Assembly (NCBI GenBank): GCA_016280445.1
Contig: JAEEGS010000013.1
Span: 62,001 to 126,000, forward strand
Direction of reading: 5' to 3'
DNA from: Bacteroidaceae bacterium
Lineage (GTDB): Bacteria > Bacteroidota > Bacteroidia > Bacteroidales > Bacteroidaceae
DNA length: 64,000 nucleotides
The notes beneath the pieces are model-generated. The model did no database searches. It had not been told where the DNA came from and worked only from the letters and a program-made list of their open reading frames with translations. The translations under genes and the position numbers were made by a program. How positions within the stretch are numbered: the stretch's first letter is position 1; each line of letters starts with the position of its first letter. Positions 49,405 to 56,969 of the stretch are shown one piece after another.

Positions 49405-51144
49405 ATGCAAGAATTAACACAATTTTTTGTGCTCATCGGTTCGGTTGCCATGCTCATGTATGGTATGAAGGTGATGAGCGAAGGCCTCCAGAAGATGGCA
49501 GGTAGCAAACTGCGTACCGTGCTTGGCACCATGACGACCAACCGCTTTACGGGCTTGCTCACAGGTGCTTTCATCACCACTGCCATTCAGTCTTCCACCG
49601 CCACCACCGTGATGACCGTCAGTTTCGTAAGTGCCGGATTGCTCTCATTGGCACAGGCCATTTCCGTCATCATGGGTGCCAACATCGGCACCACAGCCAC
49701 AGCATGGATCATGGTGCTGGGAGGCGGCTCAGGCGGGTCGTTCGACATGCGTCTTGTTGTCTATCTGGGCATCGTGGCGAGCATCATCCTCATCTACACC
49801 AAGAAGAACACCAACCTCGGCGAGTTCATCATCGGTCTGGCATTCATGTTGTTAGGTCTGACCACTCTGAAGAGCAATGCCAACGACATGCATCTGGACG
49901 AGGTGCCTGCCATCGCCAACTTCTTTGCACAAATCAGCGAGTGGGGTTATGGTTCGTACTTCCTATTCTTGGTGATTGGCGGATTGCTCACCTGCGCTGT
50001 GCAGAGTTCGGCTGCCATCATGGCCATCACGATGACGCTCTGCTCCACGGGTGTGCTGCCCATCGACATGGGCATTGCGCTGGTGATGGGCGAGAACATC
50101 GGCACCACGGTGACCTCCAACATCGTGGCGATGTCGGCCACCACTCAGGCTCGTCGTGCCGCTATGGCTCACTTGGTTTTCAACCTCTTCGGTGTGATTT
50201 GGGTGCTGTGCATCTTTCCTCATTTTGTCAATTTCATCTGCGGATTGTGGGGAGTGGAGTATGAGCCGGGCGTGCTGAACAAAGACGTGAACCGCGACAA
50301 CCTCAGCGCCATTCTGGCCACGTTCCACACGGCGTTCAACGTCTGCAACGTGCTCATCCTCATCTGGTTCATCAAGCCGATGGAGAAACTCGTATGCTTG
50401 CTCATCAAGCAGAAGATGACGGAAGAGGAAGAGGAAGGCCGTCTGCACTTCATCAGCGGCGGTATCCTCTCCACTGCGGAACTTTCCATTCTGGAAGCGA
50501 AGAAGGAAATCAACGTGTTTGTGGAACGCTGCGTCAAAATGTACGGTATGGTGGAGGAACTGCTGAACACGAAGAAGGGCGATGACTTCAACAAACTCTT
50601 CAGCCGTGTGGAAAAGTACGAAAGCATCACCGACAACATGGAAGTGGAGATTTGCGGCTACCTCTCGAAAGTGAGCGAGGGAAGGCTCTCTGTGGAGTCG
50701 AAGATAGAGATACAGCACATGATGCGTGTGTGCGACGAACTGGAATCGGTGGGCGACTCATGCTACAACATTGCCCGCACCATCAGCCGCAAGCGCCAGC
50801 ACTCACAGGAAGACTTCACCGAGAAGCAGTATGAACACATCCAGAACATGATGCAGTTGACGGAAGTGGCGATGAACCAGATGGCAGTGGTGATTCAGCA
50901 TGGCGAGCAACGGTATGTGGACCTGAACAAGAGTTACAACACCGAGCACGAAATCAACAACTACCGCACACAACTGAAGAGCCAGAACATCGTCGATGTG
51001 AGCAACCAGCTTTACGACTACCAGATTGGCGTCTACTATATGGACCTCATTTCCGAGTGCGAAAAACTGGGCGATTACATCATCAACGTCATCGAGGCAA
51101 GCGGCATCAAGGAGAAGAAAGCCAATGGTTTCATGGTGCTCTAA
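49405..51144 (+). CDS. Na/Pi cotransporter-family protein with PhoU domain
   Basis: A 579-aa protein. The N-terminal half has the two Na/Pi repeats with the QSS motifs AIQSSTATTVMTVSF and AVQSSAAIMAITMTL and GANIGTTATAW/GENIGTTVTSN partners; the C-terminal 200 residues form a PhoU-like helical domain (VERCVKMYGMVEELL, EICGYLSKVSEGRLSVESK, CDELESVGDSCYNIAR). It probably moves inorganic phosphate with sodium; the PhoU part may regulate it. Start ATG 49405, opposite the nucleoside kinase gene. Confidence 0.92.
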   Translation: MQELTQFFVLIGSVAMLMYGMKVMSEGLQKMAGSKLRTVLGTMTTNRFTGLLTGAFITTAIQSSTATTVMTVSFVSAGLLSLAQAISVIMGANIGTTATAWIMVLGGGSGGSFDMRLVVYLGIVASIILIYTKKNTNLGEFIIGLAFMLLGLTTLKSNANDMHLDEVPAIANFFAQISEWGYGSYFLFLVIGGLLTCAVQSSAAIMAITMTLCSTGVLPIDMGIALVMGENIGTTVTSNIVAMSATTQARRAAMAHLVFNLFGVIWVLCIFPHFVNFICGLWGVEYEPGVLNKDVNRDNLSAILATFHTAFNVCNVLILIWFIKPMEKLVCLLIKQKMTEEEEEGRLHFISGGILSTAELSILEAKKEINVFVERCVKMYGMVEELLNTKKGDDFNKLFSRVEKYESITDNMEVEICGYLSKVSEGRLSVESKIEIQHMMRVCDELESVGDSCYNIARTISRKRQHSQEDFTEKQYEHIQNMMQLTEVAMNQMAVVIQHGEQRYVDLNKSYNTEHEINNYRTQLKSQNIVDVSNQLYDYQIGVYYMDLISECEKLGDYIINVIEASGIKEKKANGFMVL

Positions 51145-51177
51145 GAGTCTTTTTCACACTGAAAACTATTTTTAAGC

Positions 51178-51280
51178 TCACACGGAAATCACAGAAAACA
51201 CAGAAAAAAGGGATGAACCTCAGCCCCATTACCAGTTGAGAACGCTCCGCTTTTCTGTGTTTTCTGTGATTTCTGTGTGA
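51178..51280. repeat. Composite dispersed repeat, copy R12 (diverged)
   Basis: The arms TCACACGGAAATCACAGAAA + ACACAGAAAA (51178-51207) and their inverse at 51251-51280 match over 30 bp with one mismatch. The core between them (GGGATGAACCTCAGCCCC) is unlike the other copies. It may also end the Na/Pi transporter transcript. Confidence 0.8.
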
Positions 51281-51349
51281 AATAAAAACTTTCTTCGCGT
51301 GAACCAGCAACTTTCTGCGAGTTTTCTGCGTAGAATGAAGATTTTTACA

Positions 51350-51357
51350 TACCTTTG
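51350..51357 (+). promoter_or_regulatory. Promoter -7 element of the tRNA pair
   Basis: TACCTTTG, 18 nt before tRNA-Arg. Confidence 0.6.
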
Positions 51358-51374
51358 CACCCGCTAAACGCGAT

Positions 51375-51449
51375 GGCCCCATAGTTCAATGGATAGAACA
51401 AATCTCTCCTAAAGATTAGATCCGGGTTCGATTCCCGGTGGAGCTACCA
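51375..51449 (+). tRNA. tRNA-Arg (CCT)
   Basis: A 75-nt cloverleaf: acceptor GGCCCCA/TGGAGCT, D-arm GTTC/GAAC, anticodon stem AATCT/AGATT with loop CTCCTAA (anticodon CCT, reads AGG), T-arm CCGGG/CCCGG with TTCGATT, and encoded CCA. The acceptor stem has a C4-A69 mismatch and a G-T first pair. Confidence 0.88.
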
Positions 51450-51453
51450 ACAC

Positions 51454-51529
51454 ACGGGGTTAGTTTAGTTGGTAGAATATCGGTCTCCAAAACCGAGGGT
51501 CGGGGGTTCGAGTCCCTCACCCCGTGCCA
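51454..51529 (+). tRNA. tRNA-Trp (CCA)
   Basis: A 76-nt cloverleaf: acceptor ACGGGGT/ACCCCGT fully paired, anticodon stem TCGGT/ACCGA, loop CTCCAAA (anticodon CCA, reads TGG), T-arm GGGGG/CCCTC, discriminator G and encoded CCA. It lies 4 nt after tRNA-Arg, so they are co-transcribed. Confidence 0.95.
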
Positions 51530-51536
51530 CAAAAAA

Positions 51537-51573
51537 GGTTGACTTACACAAGTAGGTCAACCCTTATTTTTTT
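51537..51573 (+). terminator. Terminator of the tRNA operon
   Basis: GGTTGACTTAC (51537-51547) pairs with GTAGGTCAACC (51552-51562), one G-T wobble, followed by eight T. Confidence 0.88.
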
Positions 51574-51672
51574 TGTTCTAAAAGGGCTACGTCACTGCCA
51601 CTTGAGCGGCAACGCTGTTTCCTCAAGGACGACAACGCCACTACCTCCAAATCGGCTACTCCACTGCCTCTA

Positions 51673-51705
51673 AGCCGATGTCGTCGACGTCGATTTTGAG
51701 GCTAT
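51673..51705. repeat. GACGTCG palindromic repeat, copy 3 (short)
   Basis: GCCGATGTCGTCGACGTCGA then TTTTGAGGCTATTAC. It is a partial unit, sharing GTCGACGTCGA and the TTTTGAGGCT tail with copy 2 and a similar tail with copy 1. Confidence 0.7.
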
Positions 51706-51748
51706 TACAGTGCCCCATCGGAGGAATACTCGTTGAGGAAGTGGAGGC

Positions 51749-53053
51749 TTACGAAGTGGCGTCTTCCTGTTCGCGGAGGAAATCGGGAGTGCGCTTCAGG
51801 TATTCGTAGCCGAACTTGCAGCGCAGGCAGTCGCGGCGCATGCAGTAGTTGCGGTGCAGTTGGAGGAGGGCTTGGCTGTCGGCAGCATTCTCGCAGGGCA
51901 CTCCAGCCGCTGCCCAATCGCGGATGATGGCGTTGTTCTCGGCTTTCAGTTGCTCCCACAGGGAGAAGGCACGGTCGCACAGGTGCTGGTCTGATTTGTA
52001 TTTGCCGTAGGTGAAGAGCATGGGTGCGACGCTGTTGATGATGATGAGGTCGATGGAGGCGGGCGAAAGGTGCTTCTCCATCGGCTTGGTGGGTTGAGCA
52101 CCGAAAGTGTAGCGAGTGCGCCAGTAGTCGCTCACGTGGGTGAGCAGCAAGGCACTCACCTCGTCGAGCGTCTCGGCATTGAGGAGCCGGGAGAGGTTGA
52201 GCCGTTGTTCATAATAGAGCATGGCCAGTTGTGCGATGCGGATGTGGGGAAAATTCTGGGGGCGCAACCGCAGGAACTTCCACGCGCTGGCCGACATGGG
52301 GGTGAGGGTGAACTTTTGGCGCAGATAGCGGTACTCCTTCTGCAACCGCAGGTAGTAGTCATCGTCGCAATTGACATCGAGCAATCCCGCCTGACCGAAG
52401 AAGATGGCCTCTATCTGGAAAAGGTCGTCGCGATGCTTTGCCACAGCACTCATCGGGATGGATTGTGCCCACTGCTCGAAAGCGTCGCCGTTGATGCCAA
52501 AACCGAAGTTGCGGGCAAGGGTGACGAAGAGGGTGTCCTCCCAGTTCTTGTCGAGTGCCTCACGGCGCTGCATGATTTGCCGTGTGCGCTCTTCGAAGCG
52601 CTCGAGGGTGAGAGAGGTCATCCAGTTGTGTATCAAGAAAGTGGATAATGTGCCCACCACCTCGCGGCAACGGGGTCGGCCATCGTTCTGGCGCAGCGTG
52701 GCGTAGTTCGCCTTCACGTAAGACGGCACCTCGAGCCGCAACTGGGGAATCTCTGCCCCATTCGGATAGAAAAGCGGCTGATCTATCTCTGTCGCCACGT
52801 GCAGGATGATGTTTTGGTAGGCAGCATCGGTGTCGTGATGGTGCCGGAACCAGTCGCTGGTCTTCTGATGAATCTCCACATTCCCCACCCACACGGTGCC
52901 GTCCAACTTCACCTTGGCATCGATGAAGTCAGGCCCCGCATTGGTGTTGTGCACACCCGGATTGAGCACTTCCACCGCTCTCCCGTCGGTCGTGCAGAGT
53001 TCGCGAAGAGGAAATATCTTGTGTTTCCACACATAGTGCAGCAGTTCTTCCAT
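51749..53053 (-). CDS. DUF2851-family protein
   Basis: A 434-aa cytoplasmic protein of the Bacteroidetes DUF2851 family. It begins MEELLHYVWKHKIFPLREL and contains VLNPGVHNTNAGPDFIDAKV, VGNVEIHQKTSDW and ILHVATEIDQ, a nuclease-like core arrangement (D, E, H residues in GPDFIDAK/GNVEIH), and ends with the Cys-containing RNYCMRRDCLRCKFGYEYL. The function has not been determined. The ATG at 53053 follows a promoter. It is divergent from dapB. Confidence 0.9.
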   Translation of the reverse strand: MEELLHYVWKHKIFPLRELCTTDGRAVEVLNPGVHNTNAGPDFIDAKVKLDGTVWVGNVEIHQKTSDWFRHHHDTDAAYQNIILHVATEIDQPLFYPNGAEIPQLRLEVPSYVKANYATLRQNDGRPRCREVVGTLSTFLIHNWMTSLTLERFEERTRQIMQRREALDKNWEDTLFVTLARNFGFGINGDAFEQWAQSIPMSAVAKHRDDLFQIEAIFFGQAGLLDVNCDDDYYLRLQKEYRYLRQKFTLTPMSASAWKFLRLRPQNFPHIRIAQLAMLYYEQRLNLSRLLNAETLDEVSALLLTHVSDYWRTRYTFGAQPTKPMEKHLSPASIDLIIINSVAPMLFTYGKYKSDQHLCDRAFSLWEQLKAENNAIIRDWAAAGVPCENAADSQALLQLHRNYCMRRDCLRCKFGYEYLKRTPDFLREQEDATS

Positions 53054-53092
53054 GGCTCTCCTGTTAAAAATGCCTTTCCATTAAAATTCGTT

Positions 53093-53100
53093 CAAAGGTA
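53093..53100 (-). promoter_or_regulatory. Promoter -7 element of the DUF2851 gene
   Basis: TACCTTTG, 40 nt before the ATG at 53053. Confidence 0.55.
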
Positions 53101-53218
53101 CATCTTTTTGTGTGAAAAGTGAAAAACGAAAAGTGAAAAATCTGTTCTACCTGCCGTTCGGATGGGGGAGAAACTCCGATTTTTCACTTTTCACTCTTCT
53201 CTTTTCACTTATTTTGCC

Positions 53219-53226
53219 TAACTTTG
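53219..53226 (+). promoter_or_regulatory. Promoter -7 element of dapB
   Basis: TAACTTTG, 23 nt before the ATG at 53249. The spacer upstream has inverted GTGAAAAG/CTTTTCAC repeats. Confidence 0.6.
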
Positions 53227-53248
53227 CAACCAAATCAAACGTAAGAAT

Positions 53249-54004
53249 ATGAAAATAGCATTGATAGGATACGGAAAGATGGGCAAGATGATTGAACAGA
53301 TTGCCCTGAGCCGTGGTCACGAAATCGTGAGCATCATCGACATCGACAATCAGGAAGAGTTTGAAAGCGAGGCATTTGCCAGCGCAGATGTGGCCATCGA
53401 GTTCACCACCCCCATGACAGCATACGGAAACTACCTGAAGGCATGGAAGGCTGGCGTGAAAGTGGTGAGCGGCAGCACTGGCTGGCTGAAAGAGCACGGA
53501 GAGGACGTGAAGAAGGCTTGCACCGAAGGGGGCAAGACACTCTTCTGGGCCAGCAACTACTCGATTGGCGTGGCTATTTTCAGCGCGGTGAACAAGTATC
53601 TGGCCAACATCATGAACCAGTTCCCCCAATATGATGTGAAGGAAGTGGAGACACACCACATCCACAAACTCGACCACCCCTCTGGCACGGGCATCACACT
53701 GGCAGAGCAGATAGTGGAACGCCTCGACCGCAAGAAGGACTGGACAATGGGCTATCTGCAACAGCCCGACGGCACAGTGGAAGGCAGCGACGAGGTGGCT
53801 AACGACTTGCTGCCCATCAGCAGCATCCGCCGCGACGAAGTGCCAGGCATCCACTCTATCACGTGGAACAGCGAGGCTGACCAAATCACGATTACACACG
53901 ATGCACACTCCCGTCAGGGCTTTGCGCTGGGTGCTGTCATCGCCGCAGAATTCACCGCACAGCATGAGGGACTGCTGAGCACAGACGACCTTTTCTGTTT
54001 TTAA
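53249..54004 (+). CDS. dapB: 4-hydroxy-tetrahydrodipicolinate reductase
   Basis: A 251-aa NAD(P)H-dependent enzyme of the lysine/diaminopimelate pathway. The N-terminal nucleotide motif is IALIGYGKMGKMIEQIA, the substrate loop is VETHHIHKLDHPSGTGITLA (catalytic His and Lys, E-x-H-H-x-x-K-x-D-x-P-S-G-T motif) and the family C-terminus HDAHSRQGFALGAVIAAEF is present. ATG 53249. lepB follows about 107 nt downstream. Confidence 0.96.
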   Translation: MKIALIGYGKMGKMIEQIALSRGHEIVSIIDIDNQEEFESEAFASADVAIEFTTPMTAYGNYLKAWKAGVKVVSGSTGWLKEHGEDVKKACTEGGKTLFWASNYSIGVAIFSAVNKYLANIMNQFPQYDVKEVETHHIHKLDHPSGTGITLAEQIVERLDRKKDWTMGYLQQPDGTVEGSDEVANDLLPISSIRRDEVPGIHSITWNSEADQITITHDAHSRQGFALGAVIAAEFTAQHEGLLSTDDLFCF

Positions 54005-54006
54005 GA

Positions 54007-54107
54007 TTAAAAAATTGAAAAATTGAAAAATTGAAGTTCTATTCAGAATGCGTGCATCGCGTTAGCCAAACTTCAACTCTTCAATTCTACAACTCTTCAA
54101 TTCTATC
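54007..54107. repeat. ATTGAA-type spacer with inverted arms before lepB
   Basis: AAAAAATTGAAAAATTGAAA at the left is opposed by CTTCAACTCTTCAATTCTAC at the right. The same kind of spacer stands at 2854-2912. Confidence 0.6.
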
Positions 54108-54110
54108 TGT

Positions 54111-55598
54111 ATGGCTTTCGATTATAAAAACTTCAAGAAAACACGTTCTGGAAAGGCCGATAAGCCTGAATGGGCTGGTTGGAAATGGGTGAAATTCGGC
54201 GTTGCCACCGCCTGCTATCTGGCTTTCCTCTATTGGGTTGAATCATGGTGGGGACTGATTGTGGTGCCCTTCATCTACGATGCCTACATCAGCAAGAAAA
54301 TCAAGTGGACATGGTGGAAAGAACTGGAAAGTGACATTGCACGCACCCTGATGAGTTGGGTGGATGCCATCGTGTTTGCGCTGGTGGCGGTGTATTTTGT
54401 CAACAACTTCTTCTTCCAGAACTATCAGATACCTTCTTCTTCGCTGGAAAAGACGCTGATGACAGGCGACTTTCTCCTGGTGAGCAAGATGAGTTACGGC
54501 CCTCGCATTCCGCAGACACCACTCACGATGCCACTCACACAGCACACCATCCCGATGCTGAACTGCAAATCCTACATCGAATGGCCCCAATGGGAATACC
54601 GCCGCGTGAAAGGCTTCGGCAAAGTGGAAATGGGCGACATCGTGGTGTTCAACTATCCCGCTGGCGACACGGTGGCTGTGGCTTTCAACGGTGACTATTA
54701 CAGTCTCTGTTACGAAGAAGGCTGTATGGCCGCCACAGCACAGGGATATGAAGTGCCACGCATGGAGACGCTCTCCACCGAGGAACAGCAGGAGATGTTC
54801 GACCAACTCTACAATGCCGGCAAGCAGATTGTGGCTGCCAAAACCAACGTGTATGGCAGTGTGACCACCCGACCTGCCGACCGCCGCGAGAACTACGTGA
54901 AGCGCTGCGTGGGTCTGCCTGGACAGACGCTTCAAATCAAAGATAAAATCATCTATGTGGACGGCAAGAAGCAGGAAACACCCACGTTCGCACAGTTCAA
55001 CTATAAGGTGTACACACGCAACAATCAGGTGCTCTCGCCTGAAATGTGTGAGGAACTGAACATCAGCGACGAAGACTGCGACAAGATTCTCGACCGCACA
55101 CACGGCATCCCACTCACCCACATGGCCGTGGAGGCACTGCGAGCCAATAAAGACTTCTGCGACAGCATCGTGGAAATAAAAGACGGCTACTGGGGCAACC
55201 TCTACCCGCTCAACCACCAGTATGGCTGGACACGCGACAACTACGGCCCCATCTGGATTCCTGCCAAGGGAAAGAGCGTGAAACTGACGCTGGATAATCT
55301 GGCCATCTACGAACGTCCCATCCGTGTGTATGAGAATAACCAACTGGAGGTGAAGGACGGTAAAATCTACATCAACGGCCAGCAGACCAACGAATACACC
55401 TTCAAGATGGACTACTACTGGATGATGGGTGACAACCGCCACAACTCCGCCGACAGCCGCTACTGGGGCTTCGTGCCTGAAGACCATGTGGTGGGCAAGC
55501 CATTGTTCATCTGGCTGTCCCTCATCACTGACCGAAACGGACAATCACACGGAGTGCGCTGGAACCGCCTGTTCACATGGGTGGATAACATCAAGTAA
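54111..55598 (+). CDS. lepB: Signal peptidase I
   Basis: A 495-aa inner-membrane serine protease that removes signal peptides. Two or three N-terminal membrane segments (FGVATACYLAFLYWVES, LIVVPFIYDAY, DAIVFALVAVYFVNNFF) lead to the catalytic part: the nucleophile Ser in IPSSSLEKTLMTGDF (about 110), the Lys in NYVKRCVGLPGQTLQI (about 264), and MMGDNRHNSADSRYWGFV. A long insert between the catalytic boxes makes it larger than typical bacterial LepB, as is usual in Bacteroidetes. The stop is one nucleotide from the WbqC start. Confidence 0.95.
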   Translation: MAFDYKNFKKTRSGKADKPEWAGWKWVKFGVATACYLAFLYWVESWWGLIVVPFIYDAYISKKIKWTWWKELESDIARTLMSWVDAIVFALVAVYFVNNFFFQNYQIPSSSLEKTLMTGDFLLVSKMSYGPRIPQTPLTMPLTQHTIPMLNCKSYIEWPQWEYRRVKGFGKVEMGDIVVFNYPAGDTVAVAFNGDYYSLCYEEGCMAATAQGYEVPRMETLSTEEQQEMFDQLYNAGKQIVAAKTNVYGSVTTRPADRRENYVKRCVGLPGQTLQIKDKIIYVDGKKQETPTFAQFNYKVYTRNNQVLSPEMCEELNISDEDCDKILDRTHGIPLTHMAVEALRANKDFCDSIVEIKDGYWGNLYPLNHQYGWTRDNYGPIWIPAKGKSVKLTLDNLAIYERPIRVYENNQLEVKDGKIYINGQQTNEYTFKMDYYWMMGDNRHNSADSRYWGFVPEDHVVGKPLFIWLSLITDRNGQSHGVRWNRLFTWVDNIK

Positions 55599-55599
55599 G

Positions 55600-56175
55600 A
55601 TGATTCTTCCAAGTGCCTATCTCCCCCCTATATCATGGTTCGCTCATCTGTTGACGGGCGAACCTATTTTCATTGAACAACACGAGAACTACCAGAAGCA
55701 GACCATCCGCAACCGTTGCACCATCGACTCGCCCAATGGCCCGCTGAACCTCTCCATCCCCATCGACCGCAGCACTTTCGTTGCCGGAAAATGCTTGATG
55801 AAGGACATTCGCATCAGCACCCACACTGATTGGCAGCGTCAGCACTGGTATGCGCTTGAGACCTCTTACTTCAATTCTCCCTTTTTTGAGTATCTCCAAG
55901 ACGACTTTCGCCCTCTCTACGAACGTCCTTGGACTTTCCTCGTCGACTTCAACGAAGCCCTTATACAAAAATGTTGCGAGACACTTGACATTCAGCCAAA
56001 CATCTCGCAAACAAAAACTTATATGGGTCTTACCTCATACGATACAAACTTCCGCCCCACTCCCTACTATCAGGTCTTCCAACAAAAACATGGTTTCTTG
56101 CCCGACCTCAGCATCATTGACCTCATCTTCAACATGGGCAAAGAAAGCGTGTTCACACTTCAAGAGATATCATAA
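55600..56175 (+). CDS. WbqC-like family protein
   Basis: A 191-aa protein of the WbqC family, which is associated with surface polysaccharide loci. It begins MILPSAYLPPISWFAHLL and contains the family motif ENYQKQTIRNRCTIDSPNGP followed by LSIPI, then YFNSPFFEYLQDDF. It starts 1 nt after the lepB stop (coupled). The catalytic role is unproven. The end overlaps the convergent phosphatase gene by 6 nt. Confidence 0.88.
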   Translation: MILPSAYLPPISWFAHLLTGEPIFIEQHENYQKQTIRNRCTIDSPNGPLNLSIPIDRSTFVAGKCLMKDIRISTHTDWQRQHWYALETSYFNSPFFEYLQDDFRPLYERPWTFLVDFNEALIQKCCETLDIQPNISQTKTYMGLTSYDTNFRPTPYYQVFQQKHGFLPDLSIIDLIFNMGKESVFTLQEIS

Positions 56176-56907
56176 CCCCATGATGAGGTTTTGTATTCCC
56201 GGTAACTGCGCAACAGTTTCTTTCTTCAGCGCCTTTGTGGTGATGGCCTCCTTGAAGTGGTTCAGATGATGGAGGTCGGAACCGAAGAAATTGTAGTACC
56301 CTTTAGAGAGAAGATAAAGCGCCTTATCTTGGGCAGGCTTTCCATAACCTCCAGCCAATGAAACAATGTTGAGCTGGAGTTTCACGTTCTGACCCACCAG
56401 ATAATCATAATCAGAATCCTCCATGTAGCGATAACGCTCAGGATGTGCCAAAATGGGAGTGTAACCTATTTCCTGTATGCGCTTCAATGTCCCATGAAGG
56501 TCAATAGGCGGCTGGAAATAGGACGTCTCCACGAGCAGGTGGTCGCCATGAGGGCCTATGGGCAGCAAATCCTTCTTGTCCAAACGGTCGTTAAACAGGT
56601 TGTCAAGCATATTCTCTGCTGCCAGATGCAGTTTGACAGGCCCCTGATAGGCTTCCGTCAGTTCCTGAAAACGTTCACGCAGTTCATCTGGCGTGTTAGG
56701 CATATCCTCCATAATGTGAGGCGTAAGCCAGACTTCACTTATGCCAATCTCTTCATAGTATGCAAGGACGGCAAGAGAATCCTCCATCTTCTGGATTCCG
56801 TCATCAACACCTGGCAAGATGTGGCTGTGCCAGTCAGTTGCGCCACGAAAGATACCCGTATCTTTGAGTTTCTTTTTTGAACTAAAGGCACTAAAGATTG
56901 ATAGCAT
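56170..56907 (-). CDS. CpsB/YwqE-type PHP tyrosine-protein phosphatase
   Basis: A 245-aa metal-dependent phosphatase of the PHP superfamily, expected to dephosphorylate the Wzc-type kinase encoded directly upstream. DWHSHILPGVDDGIQ (first metal motif), WLTPHIMEDM, LLVETSYF, PILAHPERYRYM and FFGSDLHHL give the metal ligands. Length matches CpsB. The ATG at 56907 is 62 nt after the kinase stop, on the same strand. Confidence 0.93.
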   Translation of the reverse strand: MLSIFSAFSSKKKLKDTGIFRGATDWHSHILPGVDDGIQKMEDSLAVLAYYEEIGISEVWLTPHIMEDMPNTPDELRERFQELTEAYQGPVKLHLAAENMLDNLFNDRLDKKDLLPIGPHGDHLLVETSYFQPPIDLHGTLKRIQEIGYTPILAHPERYRYMEDSDYDYLVGQNVKLQLNIVSLAGGYGKPAQDKALYLLSKGYYNFFGSDLHHLNHFKEAITTKALKKETVAQLPGIQNLIMGL

Positions 56908-56969
56908 AGGTCGTCACGTTATTAAATAATCAGAGGCTTCTTTCGCTGAAAAGGATACAAATGCAGGAT

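Noticed and set aside
51375-51529. tRNA genes as an integration site for a mobile element
   Set aside because: No integrase gene or duplicated tRNA 3' end was seen nearby; the flanking genes are housekeeping.
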